Counted from the first letter of the stretch, positions 23,502 to 38,026 are shown. The stretch is 64,000 nucleotides of DNA from Cyanoderma ruficeps (GCA_008694505.1 VZDJ01000623.1:4522442-4586441); one strand, 5' to 3'. Made by a program: numbers and translations. The notes: a model not told the origin generated them from the sequence alone.

Positions 23502-23620
23502 GCTGCCCCCATTGTGACACGGCCCCCGTGCTGTCACAGAAGCCAGAGCGCATCACAGGCCGGCCCCGCCCGCCGTGCCCAGCCCAGCTCGGGGAACTCA
23601 TCATGGCCCTGGGCACCCAG
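23502..23620 (-). promoter_or_regulatory. GC-rich upstream promoter region
   Basis: A CpG- and GC-rich stretch (GGCCGGCCCCGCCCGCCG on the plus strand near 23558) that includes a GC-box-like CCCCGCCC at about 23564. G+C content falls sharply beyond 23700. It is consistent with the CpG-rich 5' end of the gene. Confidence 0.55.
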
Positions 23621-26600
23621 AGCCCCAAGGGACACCAAGTGCACACCCATCACTGGGCAACCGGGCAACCCCAGAGCTTCCCGTTACAAAGCAGGCACAA
23701 GCAGCCTCCCACACAACCCTTGTCAAATCTGACCCATGGATGTTCTCTGTGTACAGGTGTAAGTTTTTATTTATTATTTGAGGTGGAACTTTTTTATTAT
23801 TAATACTGATATCTATTACTGTGGTGCATCTCCCCTTTCCTGCTCCTTTCCAGTGTGCAGTGTGATCTGTGAAGTACTTGTTAGGCCTTTTTCTTGAAAC
23901 ACCACCTCTGTTCAGCTCCTTCTTTTTTTTTTTTNGGGGGGGGGTGATCTCAAGCACACCCATTCAGGGCAATTACTTTGGGGGTCAGCATGTGATATTC
24001 GCTAAAATTTACTGATTTAGTGAGAAGTAAAGAAATCCACACGGCTTGAATGATGCACAGGAAGTTGTAACATCATTGAGTCTTAAGGCCTACACTTCTT
24101 TTACACCAGCATTTTCCTGCCTCACAGATCTTTTGTCAAAACAAAGATGCCTTTTTCACTGGCCAGATCCAGTGTTTCTCTCCTGATTTAGGAACACTTC
24201 CAAGGATCTGTTTATTTACTGATAAAAGATCAGAGGTGACCAACTTATGGTTTGCACAGCAGCTTAAAATCCTCAGGTCCATACAAACTACTTCTTACAG
24301 TGGATATGGCTGATCAATTGCATGCCTGAAGAATGGGCAAGCTACTGTAATCAAGAAACATAAATTTTCAAATGGAAAAGTTCTTCAAACAAAGAACTTC
24401 TGAAGCTTAGCTCATTCCTCTGTAATGTGCTCTCCCCTAACAACACATAAACATGTGCTCCTGCTGACCCTTGCTGCAACTTGCTACTCTGCAGTATTTT
24501 GAGAGAAACTGTTTTTTGTATGGGATGTAGACATGTCTGCATTTAGATGCCATCCCCAGTACAAACCTCCCTTGCTTTTTTCTGATTGGAGATCCTTGCT
24601 ACTGGATATAATGGAGTTGTTCACTGGGAAGAATTTCTCTGATGCTGATCACAGCACATGAGGTATTTGCTCCCTTGGGCTTCTCAGAGTCATCTGGGAT
24701 GATCTCTTTATCAACTGAGGGCTGACAGAGCACAGAATGTCTGAGTAATTGCCTTTCTCTTGTCCACCCATGACACGAGAGCTGGCTGCACTCAGAAAAC
24801 AGTTTTCTGAAGCCTCCTATATAATAACAATCAATGCCTTAAAAATTCAGCTGTCTAGATGAACTAACTCCAACTATTGAACAGCTTCATGTCCCAAGTG
24901 GTACGTAACACGGAGGGAAGCAGAGGAAGACAGGATCTCAATGGCCACTGATCAGTCATTCACAGGCATCACCAGGAAGAAACAGGCCATGAATTGTACA
25001 GGCTACTGTGCTTCAGCAACCCATATCACCCTGCCCCTTTTCAATCTCTTCTGATACAAGCTTCCAGTCCCATCACAGTGCTCACCTGAGGCACATGAGT
25101 AACTAAGATGAAGAAGAGGAGGGAAAATTTGTTCTGACCTCCAGTCACTTGAGCATCAAGCAGACAAGAGAAAACCTCCTTCCCACTCTAAAGGAGGTGG
25201 TTTATAAGCTCCCCTAGAGCTAAAGCTATTCTGAAAATCCACATTACTAATTATTAATGTGCTGACCCTGGGAAAAAGGCAGCTTTCAATGAACTCTGCT
25301 ACTCCCACTCTCTCTCCTTAGAATTCCAGGTTGAGATGCCTAGGACCAACTAAGGAAAAAAAGTAATTTCATTAATGCCGTGGTTAACCATTTCTCAGCC
25401 TCTTGTGCCTTCCAATGCACCAGCCAGTCAAACACAGAAAAAATAAGAGACCCATGCTAGGCTTCCAGTGGAAATACTGGCAATATCCTCTTGGACTGCA
25501 TTATTTGAAGAACCGGAGGTCAACTCACTGACTGTGAATCACTTTTACTGCTCCACTTAGCCTACCACCTCAGGTCAGCTCAGCTCATAGCCCAAGACCT
25601 ACAGTCAGAGAGGCATGGGTCTTATGAAAGAAACAGACATGGGGAACAGAGTGTGGAGATTAGTCCACACTCTGACAATGACTTGTGTCTAGAAGCTGCT
25701 TACCTTCCAAACCACCTCAGGGGTTTGGGACTTGTGCTGATTTGCACAAAGGAACCCACTCCACCCTGCAGCAGTGGGCTCCTTCTTTCCAGCCTGGATG
25801 GAGACGTGTCCTGCTGCATTTTGCAAGTATGTCCAGGTGTTCAGAACGGAACATGCTGATCACATTTAGCACCTTAAGGCATGCAGCTCTTCTTTTCTCA
25901 AAGTATGTTTTGTGAAATTACAGGCAGTGCTATCCCTACCTTTGCAAACCAACTACCCTCATTATATTGCACTTGTCTTCAAAACTGCCGCTCCTACATT
26001 TCAGACTTTCCATTCTTCAGGACGCAAAAATGGCCAGAGTAGTTGCAAGCACCGGCACGTGCAATTTTCAACTAACCATATCTTCAGAAAGGCTTCTGAC
26101 AACAGGCCATTTTACTGGACATGGACATGGCATGCTGACAGATGACTTTGCTACATCTTTTAGCCAAGATCTCTGTGGCCTGAGACACAGCCCTTTAGAT
26201 AAAATGAAAAAAATATTCAGGGAATGTATTCTTACCAAATGAAAATGAGTTAAATCTATTGTTGGCTCTCATTCTGTTTAAGACCAGAGTTGCACATACC
26301 TGAAAAACAGGTTTGTAAAGTAAAGGCTTCCAGACACTACTTTGTAAGAATGATAACAGGCACCTCTGTGTTGAAGGCACAGAAAACAGCTCAATTAAGG
26401 ATAGTTTTCTTTCATTGTAGTCACATGAAATTTAAAACCAACTCCTTATTTGCTTTATTTGGTCAGATTCATTGTGATTTTTTCCTTCTAGAAAAAAGTA
26501 AATCATTGTTTAATATTTATGTTTCTCATGAATTTGCATTTACATTGTAATCATTGTTACTCTCAAATTAGATTCCTTAACCTTTGAAAAGATGAAGAAC

Positions 26601-29600
26601 AGCATGGTTTTGGCTGAAGAGAGTGTTGTCATAAATCAAAAGGTATGGATTTTTTTACTATCCACATATATTACTATTTTGGCAAATTAATTTTATTGTG
26701 ACTTGACTATTACCTATAGATTTTATTGGTCAGCATATTAATATTTTTTTCTTTGGTTCTGCCAAGAAATCTACTCATTCTAATTCTTAATGACAGCATC
26801 TTTCAACTTTATTTATGTGTTTAAGTTATGAGCAGAAAACAAATCATCAATGAAAAAATCTTACCTTACTATTCTCTATTTCCCCCTCTCTTTTTTCCTC
26901 AGCATAACTGAAACAGTTTATTTAGTTCAGTAGTCCTGGAAACAAAAATAAAATTGTCTTAACAATTCTGATAGCCATCAGTTGTTCAGCAGACATTACA
27001 AGACTGCCTTATCTCCTAATTACTCAGGAAAGCACAAGTTGCACTTTCAGGGCTTTCCTGAAACGCAATGAATTTCTGTTTCAGTTGTACATGCATCTTT
27101 TGCTTCTGGAGAAGCAAGAAGGTGGTAGAAAGTGTTCCATGGAAACCACTATGCAGCTTCTTGACCAACAAGTCTTTGATCCTGAAATCTGACTTCATTA
27201 AGGATAAATACAAACAGCTACAGAGCTGCAATGAAGCCACTGAAGGTCTTTTTGAGTCTGTGCATTGTCATAGATGATGGTAATGGGAGAGCTAAAATAA
27301 AATGCTTGTAAATCCACAGTATAAAATGAGCGTATGAAAGCAAAGGACCTGAATGATTTAAGAGTCTGTAGGAACAAAACCTGATGGCAACTTTGCTTCA
27401 TCACTCTCAAAACCTATAGTAAAATTTTAAAAATTGTTCTCATGAGGTAGTATGAAGGTGAAGGTTTAAATGTGTGAAAAGAAAGGAGAAGGTGTTAGGG
27501 ATGGTATGACTTTGCTGGATTAAGCGATTTGGCTCCTAGGAAGCTGTGTTGAGTGATGAGGAAGGGAGAATGAAAAATGAGGAATTCCATTCTAGCCAAT
27601 AAAACATTAAGGAGAAGCATTACATGAACATTTTGTTCTCTTGCAGCTTGATTCCTCCCTGCTGAATGTAAGGGCAATAAATACTTCAGGGTTTTCAAGA
27701 GAGAATGCACTGAAAATTTTTGTTCCAAGAACTGTTTCATTCTTTTATCAGTGATGTTGTGTGCTGCATGTAAACAGTTGCCAGGAAGGGTAAAGTGATA
27801 AGAAAAGGTTTAATTTACTGATGAAAAAATTATATGCTTAAGGCTTAAAGAAATTAAAGTCTGAGAGATTATTTTGAACTAATGCCAGCATGTTTCCTTC
27901 ATCACAGTCAGAGAAGAGCCACCTTGTTGCTGTGTTCACATATTTCAGCTCTTGGGATAGAAACCTGTTCCTTTAGAAAGGATCTAAAACAGCCTTTATT
28001 AAACCTGAATATGGTGGGCTTTTGTTCTGCTATTTCTGAACAGCCTGATCTTATGAAGAAAAGTTCTTCTCTGAAAGGAGATGTAGGGAACTTCCAGGCC
28101 ATACTGGAGATGGGAATAAAACAAGGCTGAAGTACAGTAGGGAAAAATAATATATTTGCTGTGTTCTTTATGCTCAGATCTTTATGAACAAATATCTGTG
28201 CATCCAAAAGCAGCCAAATCAACCATTTGGTCTTGACTTCTTCCTTATTCCTTACTTGGATAACATGTACAATAACGAACATGAGGGAGGCCAGGAAATA
28301 GCAGATGTAGTAGTGAGTTGCTGTCACGCTTCCTATCCCCTTCAAAAGTGTGACATAATAGTATCTGAAGGCCTCTGATTGTTGAGTTGAGATCTTCAAC
28401 ATGGCTATCTTGCCCTTATGACATTCAGTGTTACGAAGGATGGGCATCCACATTGTCACAATGTCCCTTTCTCAGTGATTCTTCCTGCAGAGGAATGTGA
28501 CTCAGCCAGTCTGAACGTTTTTATCTGCATTTACACCCATGAAACACAATGGAGTAGATGCAGCCTTTATCTGTCTGTCTTTATGAGATTTGACCTGTGA
28601 TTCATAAGAGGCGATCCTCACTTTCCAGTCTGCCCGTCTTCCTGAAGGCTTCCTGCTCAGATTTGATTGCTCACTGAATGCATTTTCCAGATATGCTTTT
28701 TTGCTTTTATTTCCTCTCTCCCCTCTCCTTCCTCATTTCTGAAATGAAGCAATGAGGGGGAAGAAATGAACTGTAAAAGAAGCACAAAAGCAGAGATTTG
28801 TTGAATGATTACAGCAAACTCAAGGAGCCTTCAGGTAAGTATGGAGCAACTGGACAACAAAATACTCTATGATTTCAGGACATGATGTGACAAGCTTCAT
28901 ATGACCTTGAATTACACATGTTCAAAAACTCTGTCTTCAGCCACCATTCCTCTGGGACCTCTCTCCATATCATTTAGCTCACAATGAAAGATGCTTTGTT
29001 CCTTTAGGCATACAGGGGTTTCTCAGATATCCTTCAGCCTGTGTTTAGAAGGAGTGGGGACACGTGTTTGCAGCCTGTCCTGGCAAGTGTGGCAGGTCTG
29101 TGACTGCCCTCACAGCTGCTCAGTTTCCTCTTCCTCTCATGTGGTTTTTATACCTCTGCATCCAGTCCAGCTTTCTTCAGCTCACCAGTCTTCCTGAGCA
29201 CCTTCCCCATTGGGTCCTTGACTTCCAGTGCATGCCAGGAAATGGCTTTTAGTTTTAGAGTTGCTGAAGGTGAGAATTTATCTTCTTGAAAATGTTTTAG
29301 GCTACCACAGTACTTCTCTGAAAATACAAACAAGTGAGGGGATTGCGAATGAGGCCTAAAGAATACAAGACCAATGTGGTGCCTGAGATCTTTCTTGTAT
29401 GTCGTATATTTCTTAACCAGGAGACATAGAACCTTTTATTTTTCCTCTTTCTGAATCCTCTGTTTAGGCTGAAGGAAATCTGTCTGCAACACAGGGTTGC
29501 ACACAGTGTGAGAGTCTCAAAACTCTGTGACTAATGAAGATGCAGAGGATGGGAATTCCTTTCTAATCACAATGTGAAAATCCACAGCAGGTTTTTAAAA

Positions 29601-31146
29601 AAATATTCTTTGAGCTGGCCTGATTAGTCCTGCTCTGTTGTTCAGAAATGTCTGAGAAGCAGACTGTATCTAGAATATTTTAAAATGTGTTAGTCTTTTA
29701 AACTGTGTGGAATATCCAAAATGTGTTTTTTGTATGTGTAATTACAAATAATACCAAATATGAGATCCATCATGTGGGTGTCTCTACACTGGATTAGTCA
29801 CATAGGATATTAATTTTCTTAATGTTTCTTTTTTGCTGAAAAAGATTTTATTTTACATACCTTTATAGAGCCTGTAATATTAGATATATTATTTATTCTT
29901 TTAAAAATTAGATTTCCAGAAATCTTTTGACATACATACATCATGTCACATAAATCAATTTTGTATATACCTCTTAAGACAAGTTTTGTCCAGATGTAGC
30001 TAGTGTGGCGTAATTGTGACAATTCTTCTGTGTCTTCAGGAAGGAAAACACCCCACTGTTTATTTAAAACTATGGAATTTTATTCTTTTTTCTGAGCAGC
30101 ATATGTCATTGCTGAACTTAAAGTATGTATTTAAAAGTGCCTACCTCAGGGCTGTGTTGCTGAGTCCCTCTCCTACCCTGAACATTGAAAGTGAGCTGGA
30201 GTCCTTTTAAGGTTTATAAAGAGACAAAGTACAGCCATAAAGACTTTAAATCTGTGAAATCTGCAGCCTCTTGAGTAAGCTGCATCTCTTCTTTCAGTGG
30301 AAGAGAAAAGAAAGCTGAATGTTGTCTTGATTAGAAGAATGTGAACAGGGAAGATCTGTGGAAAGTCACTAGTGACTGTTGTCTCCTTTCCTGTGACTTA
30401 AATACCTTTAAAAGAGGTTTATTTGCATCCGATAAAACACAGAGGGTTACAGTCCTGCAGCAAAGGAGAGAAAACATCCTGGGAGCAGCACTTCTGCACC
30501 AACAGCCATGGTTTTTTTGAACCTTTGGCACAGGGAGGCTCCTCTCCCATCCAGGGAAGGTGGAAAAAGCAAAACTTAGAATTTTTCATGGACACAGAAA
30601 GCAAGAAGGTATCTCTTTCCTTTGGGTATCTTTCCAAGTCTTCTGTTGCATCACCTTTTCCTGTTGCAGAATATTCAGAGTGGAGTTGTGTGCAGTATGG
30701 AATTCATCTGCCTCACGTGCCAGCCATTGTACTAGCCTAGTTTTTTTTTTACACTTATTTGTTTCATACTCATCTTTCTGTGGCTTTGAGTCTGACATAA
30801 ATATATATAGGCTTTTGGATTTCTTTTCCCTGTAAGCAATTGTTTTTAATCAGTATAAGCTCCTGGGAAGTCACTGGTCCAGAAACCAAAATGTACTTTT
30901 CCCTATGTATGATAGCAGAAGAGGAACTTAGGAATCTGTTCCTACTTCTCAACTAGGAGTCATTTCCTTTGCTCTCTGTACTAATACTTCTCAGACTGAG
31001 GCCAAGAAAGCTGTGTAGATTTTATATCTGCACTCTTGACCCCCATAAGATAAGTGAATGTGGACAAAAATGTTCTATGTTTTATCCTCGTGAACAAGGA
31101 ATAGAGAGAAAACTGTTGACTATTTTCAGAGTAGCTACACTTCAAA
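23621..31146. other. Unassigned non-coding DNA
   Basis: About 7.5 kb with no gene I can support. At 23921-23942 a poly-T run, an N and a poly-G run adjoin, which marks a poorly resolved homopolymer. The longest open frame is 183 codons on the minus strand at 27908-28459, without a recognisable domain. An exon-like segment with AG and GT borders lies at 26572-26642. I recognise no transposon body. Confidence 0.5.
23921..23942. repeat. Homopolymer junction with an unresolved base
   Basis: A T-run, N at 23935, then nine G. Base number and identity are unreliable here. Confidence 0.85.
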
Positions 31147-31605
31147 ATCACAGAATCGTAGAATGGTTGGTGCTGGAAGAGACATTACAGATCACCTAGT
31201 TTCAATTCTCCTGCCACACACAGGGACACTTTCCACAAGATCAGGTTGCTCAAAACCCCATCCAACCTGCCCTTGAACATGTCAGGAATGGGGCATCTCC
31301 AGCTTCTCTCTGGGCAACCTGTGCCAGTGCCAAACCCCACTCACAGAAAATCAGAAAATACTTCCTTCCTTATATCTGTCTAAATCTACCCTCTTTCAGT
31401 TTAATGCCATCCCCCCTTGTCCTATCTCTACATGTCCTTGGAAAAATTCCCTCTCCAGCTTTCCTGTTGACCCCTTTATGCCCTGGAAGGCCACTACAGG
31501 ATCACTTTGAAGCCTTCTTTTCTCCTCAGCCATTCCTCATAGGAGAGGTGTTCCACAAATCATCTCTGTGACCTCTGGACTCCAACTGAGGTTTTGTCCT
31601 TCCTG
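31147..31605 (-). mobile_element. CR1 LINE 3'-end fragment, minus strand
   Basis: It opens with ATCACAGAATCGTAGAATGG, the inverted CR1 terminal repeat. It continues with GGTGCTGGAAGAGACATTAC, CTTGAACATGTCAGGAATGG, GGCATCTCCAGCTTCTCTCT and the TTCCTCATAGGAGAGGTGTT block. The body matches the same general CR1 class as the copy at 8436, in opposite orientation. It is truncated at the 5' end and non-coding. Confidence 0.93.
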
Positions 31606-34600
31606 TGCAGAACTCCATCACTTTCATGATGCTGGTTCACTGCTGAGCAGGAGAATGTAGCCTCTATGTGCCACCCATTATCTTTTAAACCAAACATTTC
31701 CAAGTCCCAGGTGCCACCTCCATGCTCCATACCCACACTGTGGTTTAGACTGTCCTGCCACAGGTGTGGCTGTCCCATCACTGATCTGCTGGTTGCAGCG
31801 TTTTGTATTACTCTGTTCATGGTACCAACCACAGATATTTACAGACAGGGGTACAAATGTTGGATTCTCATTTTCACCCCAGAGTATTCTAGTGGAAGGT
31901 GGGAGGAGGGTACGTTGTGGAGAGTTGTTGCTTGTGCGAAAGAGGTGATATTACGGGAATGGAAAAGCAGAGGTCATACATGTGCTGCTGAGGCCTGTAA
32001 CAGGGCCAGTACTCTGGGCTTTTCTGAAAGGGTCTCGTGGACAGTGCTAGCACAGCAAATTAAACCTGGGATCCTTTCCCTAAAACTTTTCATCCCTCAG
32101 ATGCGTCTTCTTCCAACACATTCTTCACTACCTCTGTAATATTCCAAGAGAGATAGGATTCATATTGATCACAGCTGTCTGTTTCTCCAAGCTTCCAGAA
32201 GCCACACGTTCATCTCCAAAACAACACATCTGCCATGACATTATCATGGGAATTTTCAGGGTCTTTATACTGATCTGGCTGAGGATGGTAAGTCCTTTGC
32301 AGTGTTGTCTTCCCTTCCTGCATGAAGGCCCTAAGTTTCTAATGATGTTCTTGCAGCTTAGGTACACAATAACCACTGTGTTGGCAGATCTTGAAAATCT
32401 CAGAGATCTGATCTAAAAGGCAGATCTGTACTTTGTCAAATGGATGAGTATCCCCACTGCACTGATTGAACCATTCAGGCATTTGGAGAAATATCCCTAT
32501 GACAAGACTGCACCTCCTGTGTTGTCTAAAGCATTCCAGTGCACATGGGAACGTAGCTGTTTGAACTCATCTTTATCCATATCTCTTGCTGCAGTTACCT
32601 CCATAGGTCATTTAATCTTTTAATTTACAAAAGGAAAATATTTTAATGCTTCAAGCACTGGTTTGTGGTGCTTTCTCCTCATCTCTCTGAGAAGTGTGAT
32701 CATTTTGCTGTAGATAATGTCAATGGTACACTACAGGAAATGTTAATTTGTAAAACTGTAGCTCTACCTGACCTAGATCACAGAATCCTTCCCCATGCAT
32801 GTGCAAGTGCTCCTCATGCTAATGAGGAAAGCATGCTCCTTGGAGAGGAAATACACACATCATGCTTCACATCTTAAAATACTCAAGATGTTTTTTTGAC
32901 ATGTCAGAGATAAGTAGCACGAGGCACAAATACATCCAATACTTGATGAGGTACCATGGTACTAAATGAGATACCGTAATGTACACAAATCCATTATCAC
33001 TCAGCTGTCTTCCACTACACATGCTGAGACTATCAATAATCACACTTGGTTTGGATTTCTGGGTAATATCCTGAGTTGAATTCAAATACAAGTATAACCT
33101 GGCACTAAGATTTTTTTCCTGCATTACAGGAAAAGCAGAGCTAATTCAAAAATGTGTTGGATTCATTGAAAATTTTGAAGTGTGTATCTGTAACTGCTTG
33201 CTGCAACTGGATTTTTTTTAAGTTTTACACCCTTTTTCTGCTCCATTTTTCCAGCCTTGACTTAGGAAAGTGTGGAGTAAGAAGGTAATCATTCCGGTTT
33301 CTTATATTTATGAGAAAATAATAGAAAAACCTAGCAGAAATTGAATATTCCTTTTTTTTTTAAAGACATCTGGCCGTGGTCAATTGCCTTTGAAAAACAA
33401 ACCAACAGAAGCTTGATTAGACTCAAAGGTCATGCTAGATCAAGAATAATAGTTAAAGAATTAAAATAAATGTAACCAGCCAAAAATATTATAAGATTTT
33501 AATGAAGTCATAGAATTCAAAAGAAAATAAATTATTGACTGGCAGACTGAGCACTTGGAAACTTGCAGCTGGAAAAGAAAAGAAGCAAACATTCTTTGTA
33601 GTATTTTAAAGTACTAGATTACTCCAGTGGTTTAGAAATAGGACCTGTAATAGGACCTGTAAAATCCTTATCCAGTGCCTAAGCTGGTTATGTTTTCCAC
33701 ATTGCCAATGAATCAGAAAGCAAACACCTCAACAGTACTGCAAATTCCTGTGGGGTTTGTACTCAAGTTATTATTTCTGCAAGGACTCCTGATCTACCTG
33801 TGTGTAGAAAACTCTTATTCATGCCAGTGAACACAGATGTAAGAAGAATGCTGTATTTAACCTAATTTCTGTATTGAGTAAAACAGAACAAATTTTGGTT
33901 GTAAGTGATATGAAATAATCACTATAAGAAATCATCTCCATCTGGATGTATATACTACATTCAAAGAACTACTCATAATTACCTGGAAATGAACATTATT
34001 TGCAAGACAAATGGATAATATTGGAAAACCCTTGCAAGGGCTGAGAGCAAAAATAATAAACCAACCTAAGTACTAAACTGATCTGGGTTGTAGGCATGAC
34101 CAGAGAGAGTAGAAGTATGAAATAACACAGTCCATCCCAAGTCCCTGCTTTGATGTGTCAACAGGACTCAGAGTCAGATCATTACATGCCCCCTTGCACA
34201 AGAGTATTGCAATCCTGTTATATTGTGTGAGCCTCTCTTTCCCTCAGTATGGCTGCATCCAGCAGAGCACAGGATGAGCAGTATTCCATGAGTGAGACTG
34301 CTGAGATTCCTTTCCATTTATTACCCTTCAGTAGAACACTATGCCTCATTTACTCCACACTATCTGAAATTTCCACAGAGGAATCTCATTTGTTGTTGCC
34401 CCTCTAATTCTTACTGCAACAGTATTTGTGCACATCTTCAACAAGAGCAGACTCCTCCTTGGCTCCCAGTGTGGGGCAAAAAAGTATTATACACATTTGG
34501 CAGAGAAAGAAGAGATTAAGCCACTTTCTTTGTATGATATAAGGAGCAAATGCCAAGGGCTCAAAAAATAGCCAGCTCTCTCAGATTGCACTCTAGTGCC

Positions 34601-37600
34601 CTAATTCAATTAACCTCTTCTGTTCTTCGTGGTTTAAACCCTTATTCCTTGTGGCCTCTGCAATTAATGTAAGAGTACCAAGACTAGCAAACTTCATTGT
34701 AGGACAGTGCTAAGTTTGGCACTCCCTGCTCAGCAAGGAGCTGCCTATGAGCACTGAGGAACTCAGTGGGTTCGTGTAGCAAAAACCCAACAGCAGGATT
34801 AAGATCATTTTGGGACTTAATGGCTCTTCCCAGTGTCACTGGGACAGACTCAGAGCAGTTACGTTGAATTGTGCAGGGTAGAGGAAAGAAGAAATTCCAC
34901 TTTGTAGCTCTATTTTCTGGGCAAATATTGAACAGTAGTCTGGAGAAAGGACAGCAGTGAAATGATAGAATTGATTCTATGATTCAACACTGAGACAGTG
35001 ACGAAATAGGTGACAGTGACTTGTGGTGCCAGATACTGCCTTTCACAGCCAAAGGACTCTGCTTCCATTAGCCAGTCCTACATGAAGGGAAGCAGATGTT
35101 TGGAAAAAGCGGTTTTCCCACTTCTGGTATTTGCTGATTCCTAGCACTGGGATGGAGCAGCTGCCCCAGCCTTTTCCCCTAATGCTCCACCATCATTACA
35201 GTGCTCTAACTGCTCCATTTCCACTACAACTTTCATTCACAGGGGAGAATGGGGAGGCCTTTTCTTCTTGCAGATAATGCAAATTTTCTATAGGGAAATA
35301 CATTAACTTTCCTGCAGTGTTGTTATGAAGAACTTCTCTGCATTGTCTGACATCCCCCAATATTGCTGTATTTTGGCCTTGACAGGCTTGAGAAGTGGGC
35401 TGATGTGAAATATGTGAAGTCTGCACTTGTTTGCCAGTAAGTCTCTGACCTGCCTATTACATTTGAAGTGTCTGCCATTCAAATCCTTCAGTCATGATGT
35501 GTTTGAGATTCTATGGTAAGCCTTCCCAACACAAAATGCCATCCCATATTTTTGAAGATTGCATTTTCTAGGGAAAAAAATCATTTTGGACTACTACTTG
35601 GACTGAGAAGAAACAAGCTATTCCAGATGGAAAAATTAAAACAGAGAGGTAAATGGAGCTGAAAGAGGTCTCAGAGAAATCTTTGTGTAGCTTTAGGGGT
35701 TGGGGTTGCATTAAACTCTGACTATAACAAATATGCATTTCATTGCAGCTTCAACTCCAGCTGGGAGCCCAGCTATGCATGTTGTAAAGTAATACAGGGT
35801 GAAAGGATAGTTGTATGGTAAAAACAAAGCATCAGGATGGACTAGGCACTGAAATAAGCTGTTTGGTCTGTTTCTCTCTCCCTTCAAATAACTGCTTGGA
35901 AGATTTTTGTAGTACTTGCACACGTCTTGGAGGTGCTGGATTGATAAACTGATTTCATGGAGGGCTATTTTAGGTTGAGTGCAAGGTGCTGAAACATTGT
36001 TTGAGACACTGAAAAGTGTATTCCCTGTCTGCCTTTAGCATAATTCTCAATCATTTATCTAAAAATGTTTCAGATGGTGACAAGTTTTAGCCAGTATAAT
36101 TGGTATAATCAAAAGTATTTAAATGTACTGTTTTGACCATAGGTAGGCTTTTGGCTTTGTTTTATTTTTATGGTTACTTGTTTATTTTGTTGCTTTTATA
36201 GATATCCAAATTTAAAAAAAAATCTAAGTATAACTTATCAAAAGTCTTCCTGGGTTATCTGCATATCCCAGATAAGACTGTCATCCTCCAAACAGTCATT
36301 CTGAATCTCTAAATCAGATTTACCTTTGAAACTGGCTTTCAAAAGAGTATGTGCTGACTATTCAGTGACTAGAGGATAATTAAATATTGGATGCAGCTCA
36401 CCAGGTTTCAGTACCTGATAGGTACATCTTCACCTGAACTAGTCATTTAGGTTCAGTGGGGAGAAATACTTGGGAGTATAAAATACACATTTCTCACAAA
36501 AGACACACATTTGTCCAGGCAGCCATAAAGAGAATTTAGAGAGTGGCTATTAAATAAATCTTTCCATTGAAGAAGTCTCAGGTTATGTTCCTAATGTTTA
36601 AATACCTCTTTATTCCCTGACCTCTACCTGTCCTGCTATGAAACAGATGTCCTGATTATCTTTAACATTTAAATGATAATACCTTGATTTTCCACACAGC
36701 TTGAAATAAAGATTATTATCCCCAAAACCTAAGTATATAATCTGGTCTGTCTCTTACTCTGAAGTGACAAAACTTCTGTTGAACCAACTTCTCGGGTTCA
36801 GGATTTAATTTTTAGGTAGGAATGCCAAACCCGAAAAGGCCAGAACTCAGGGAAATCTGCCCAATTCAGAAGAGGAACATGAGGCTTGGCTCTTTTCATG
36901 CCAGATGCAAAGCTTATCCTCCACATTGTTGGCAGTTCTACTCTAGGCCTCTCTTTTTCCTCTATCTTCCACACTCCTTGTCTCCCTTCCCACTTCTGAA
37001 AAAGTTTTGCCAGGTTGATTTCCCTTCCTTTGCTATCGGAAGAGAAACACTGTTTACAATTTAAAATCTGTGAAAAAACAGAAGATTTTTTTTTCAGGTC
37101 AGTCTGCTTATAAGTATCCTTAGCATCAACAGAGCAGCAGAATAGTTTTGTTTAAGTGGCCAAAGCCTCTGTTTAAGAAGGGGAAAATATGCATTGCAGC
37201 AGGCATTAAATGAAAAAAACCCAAACCCCCAGAAATACTTAGGAAATGGAAATTAAGCTAGCCTTTCAAAACAACTTTTAAAAAAAAAGTTTCATTTCAT
37301 TTTCTGGCTTCATTCAGTTTTCTGTTTCTATGTGTTCCAATTGTTTTTTTTAAAGAGATGTATTATTGAATTCTTTTTGCTGTAGATACTGCTTTGTGGT
37401 AAACAGAATTTGATCCCTCTTTTTCCAATACTTTTGTCAGGCTAAAGAATATTATTTTAAGGTTTTCTGATTTTTGTTTAAGAAGTTCACTCCCATCTTC
37501 CAATCTCCCTTCTTTCAAAACATCAAATAATGAAAAAATTCTCCTTTGAATGTTGTTTCCACCTTCGTTTTTACTCCTTTTAAACAGTACTCTGCTCTAT

Positions 37601-38026
37601 TAAAAGAGTAGCACTATCTTGGCTTATGAACTGGGAGACTGTCACAGGAGAAGTGGCTCCTACACAGATGATTTTGCTGACCAAGGGTTACAAAAGCTTT
37701 TTTAAGAGACTTTAGTTGATAATAGAAAAAGGACTCCAGTGCAGTCCTCATGTGAATATCTTAAAGTGGAAAAGCCCATCTTCATTTATCAGGAAGATTT
37801 TCTCCTTGTGCTTGGCCGTTCTTCATCTTTAGTCTTGCTGCTCATTGCCCGTTCAATGACCTTTTTATCATATTTTCCCCTTCAGATTTCTTGATCTCCA
37901 GAAGAAAGGTGCTTCCAGAGCCTGTGTTAGAGTTAGGTGGATCAGTTGCTTGCTCACTCCAGGTCACTGCTATCTTTACAGGCACCTGAACACTAATGGT
38001 AGTACAGAGAGCAAAACTGATGCACT
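31606..38026. other. Unassigned AT-rich non-coding DNA
   Basis: No gene or repeat family recognised. The plus-strand 157-codon open frame at 31666-32139 has no domain and lies directly beside a CR1. A GATTCTATGATTC word at 34973-34985 looks like a CR1 terminus, but no CR1 body adjoins it. A 12-base direct duplication (AATAGGACCTGT) occurs near 33637-33660. Confidence 0.5.

Noticed and set aside
34973..34985. A further CR1 end (GATTCTATGATTC)
   Set aside because: Only the terminal word is present; no CR1 body adjoins on either side.
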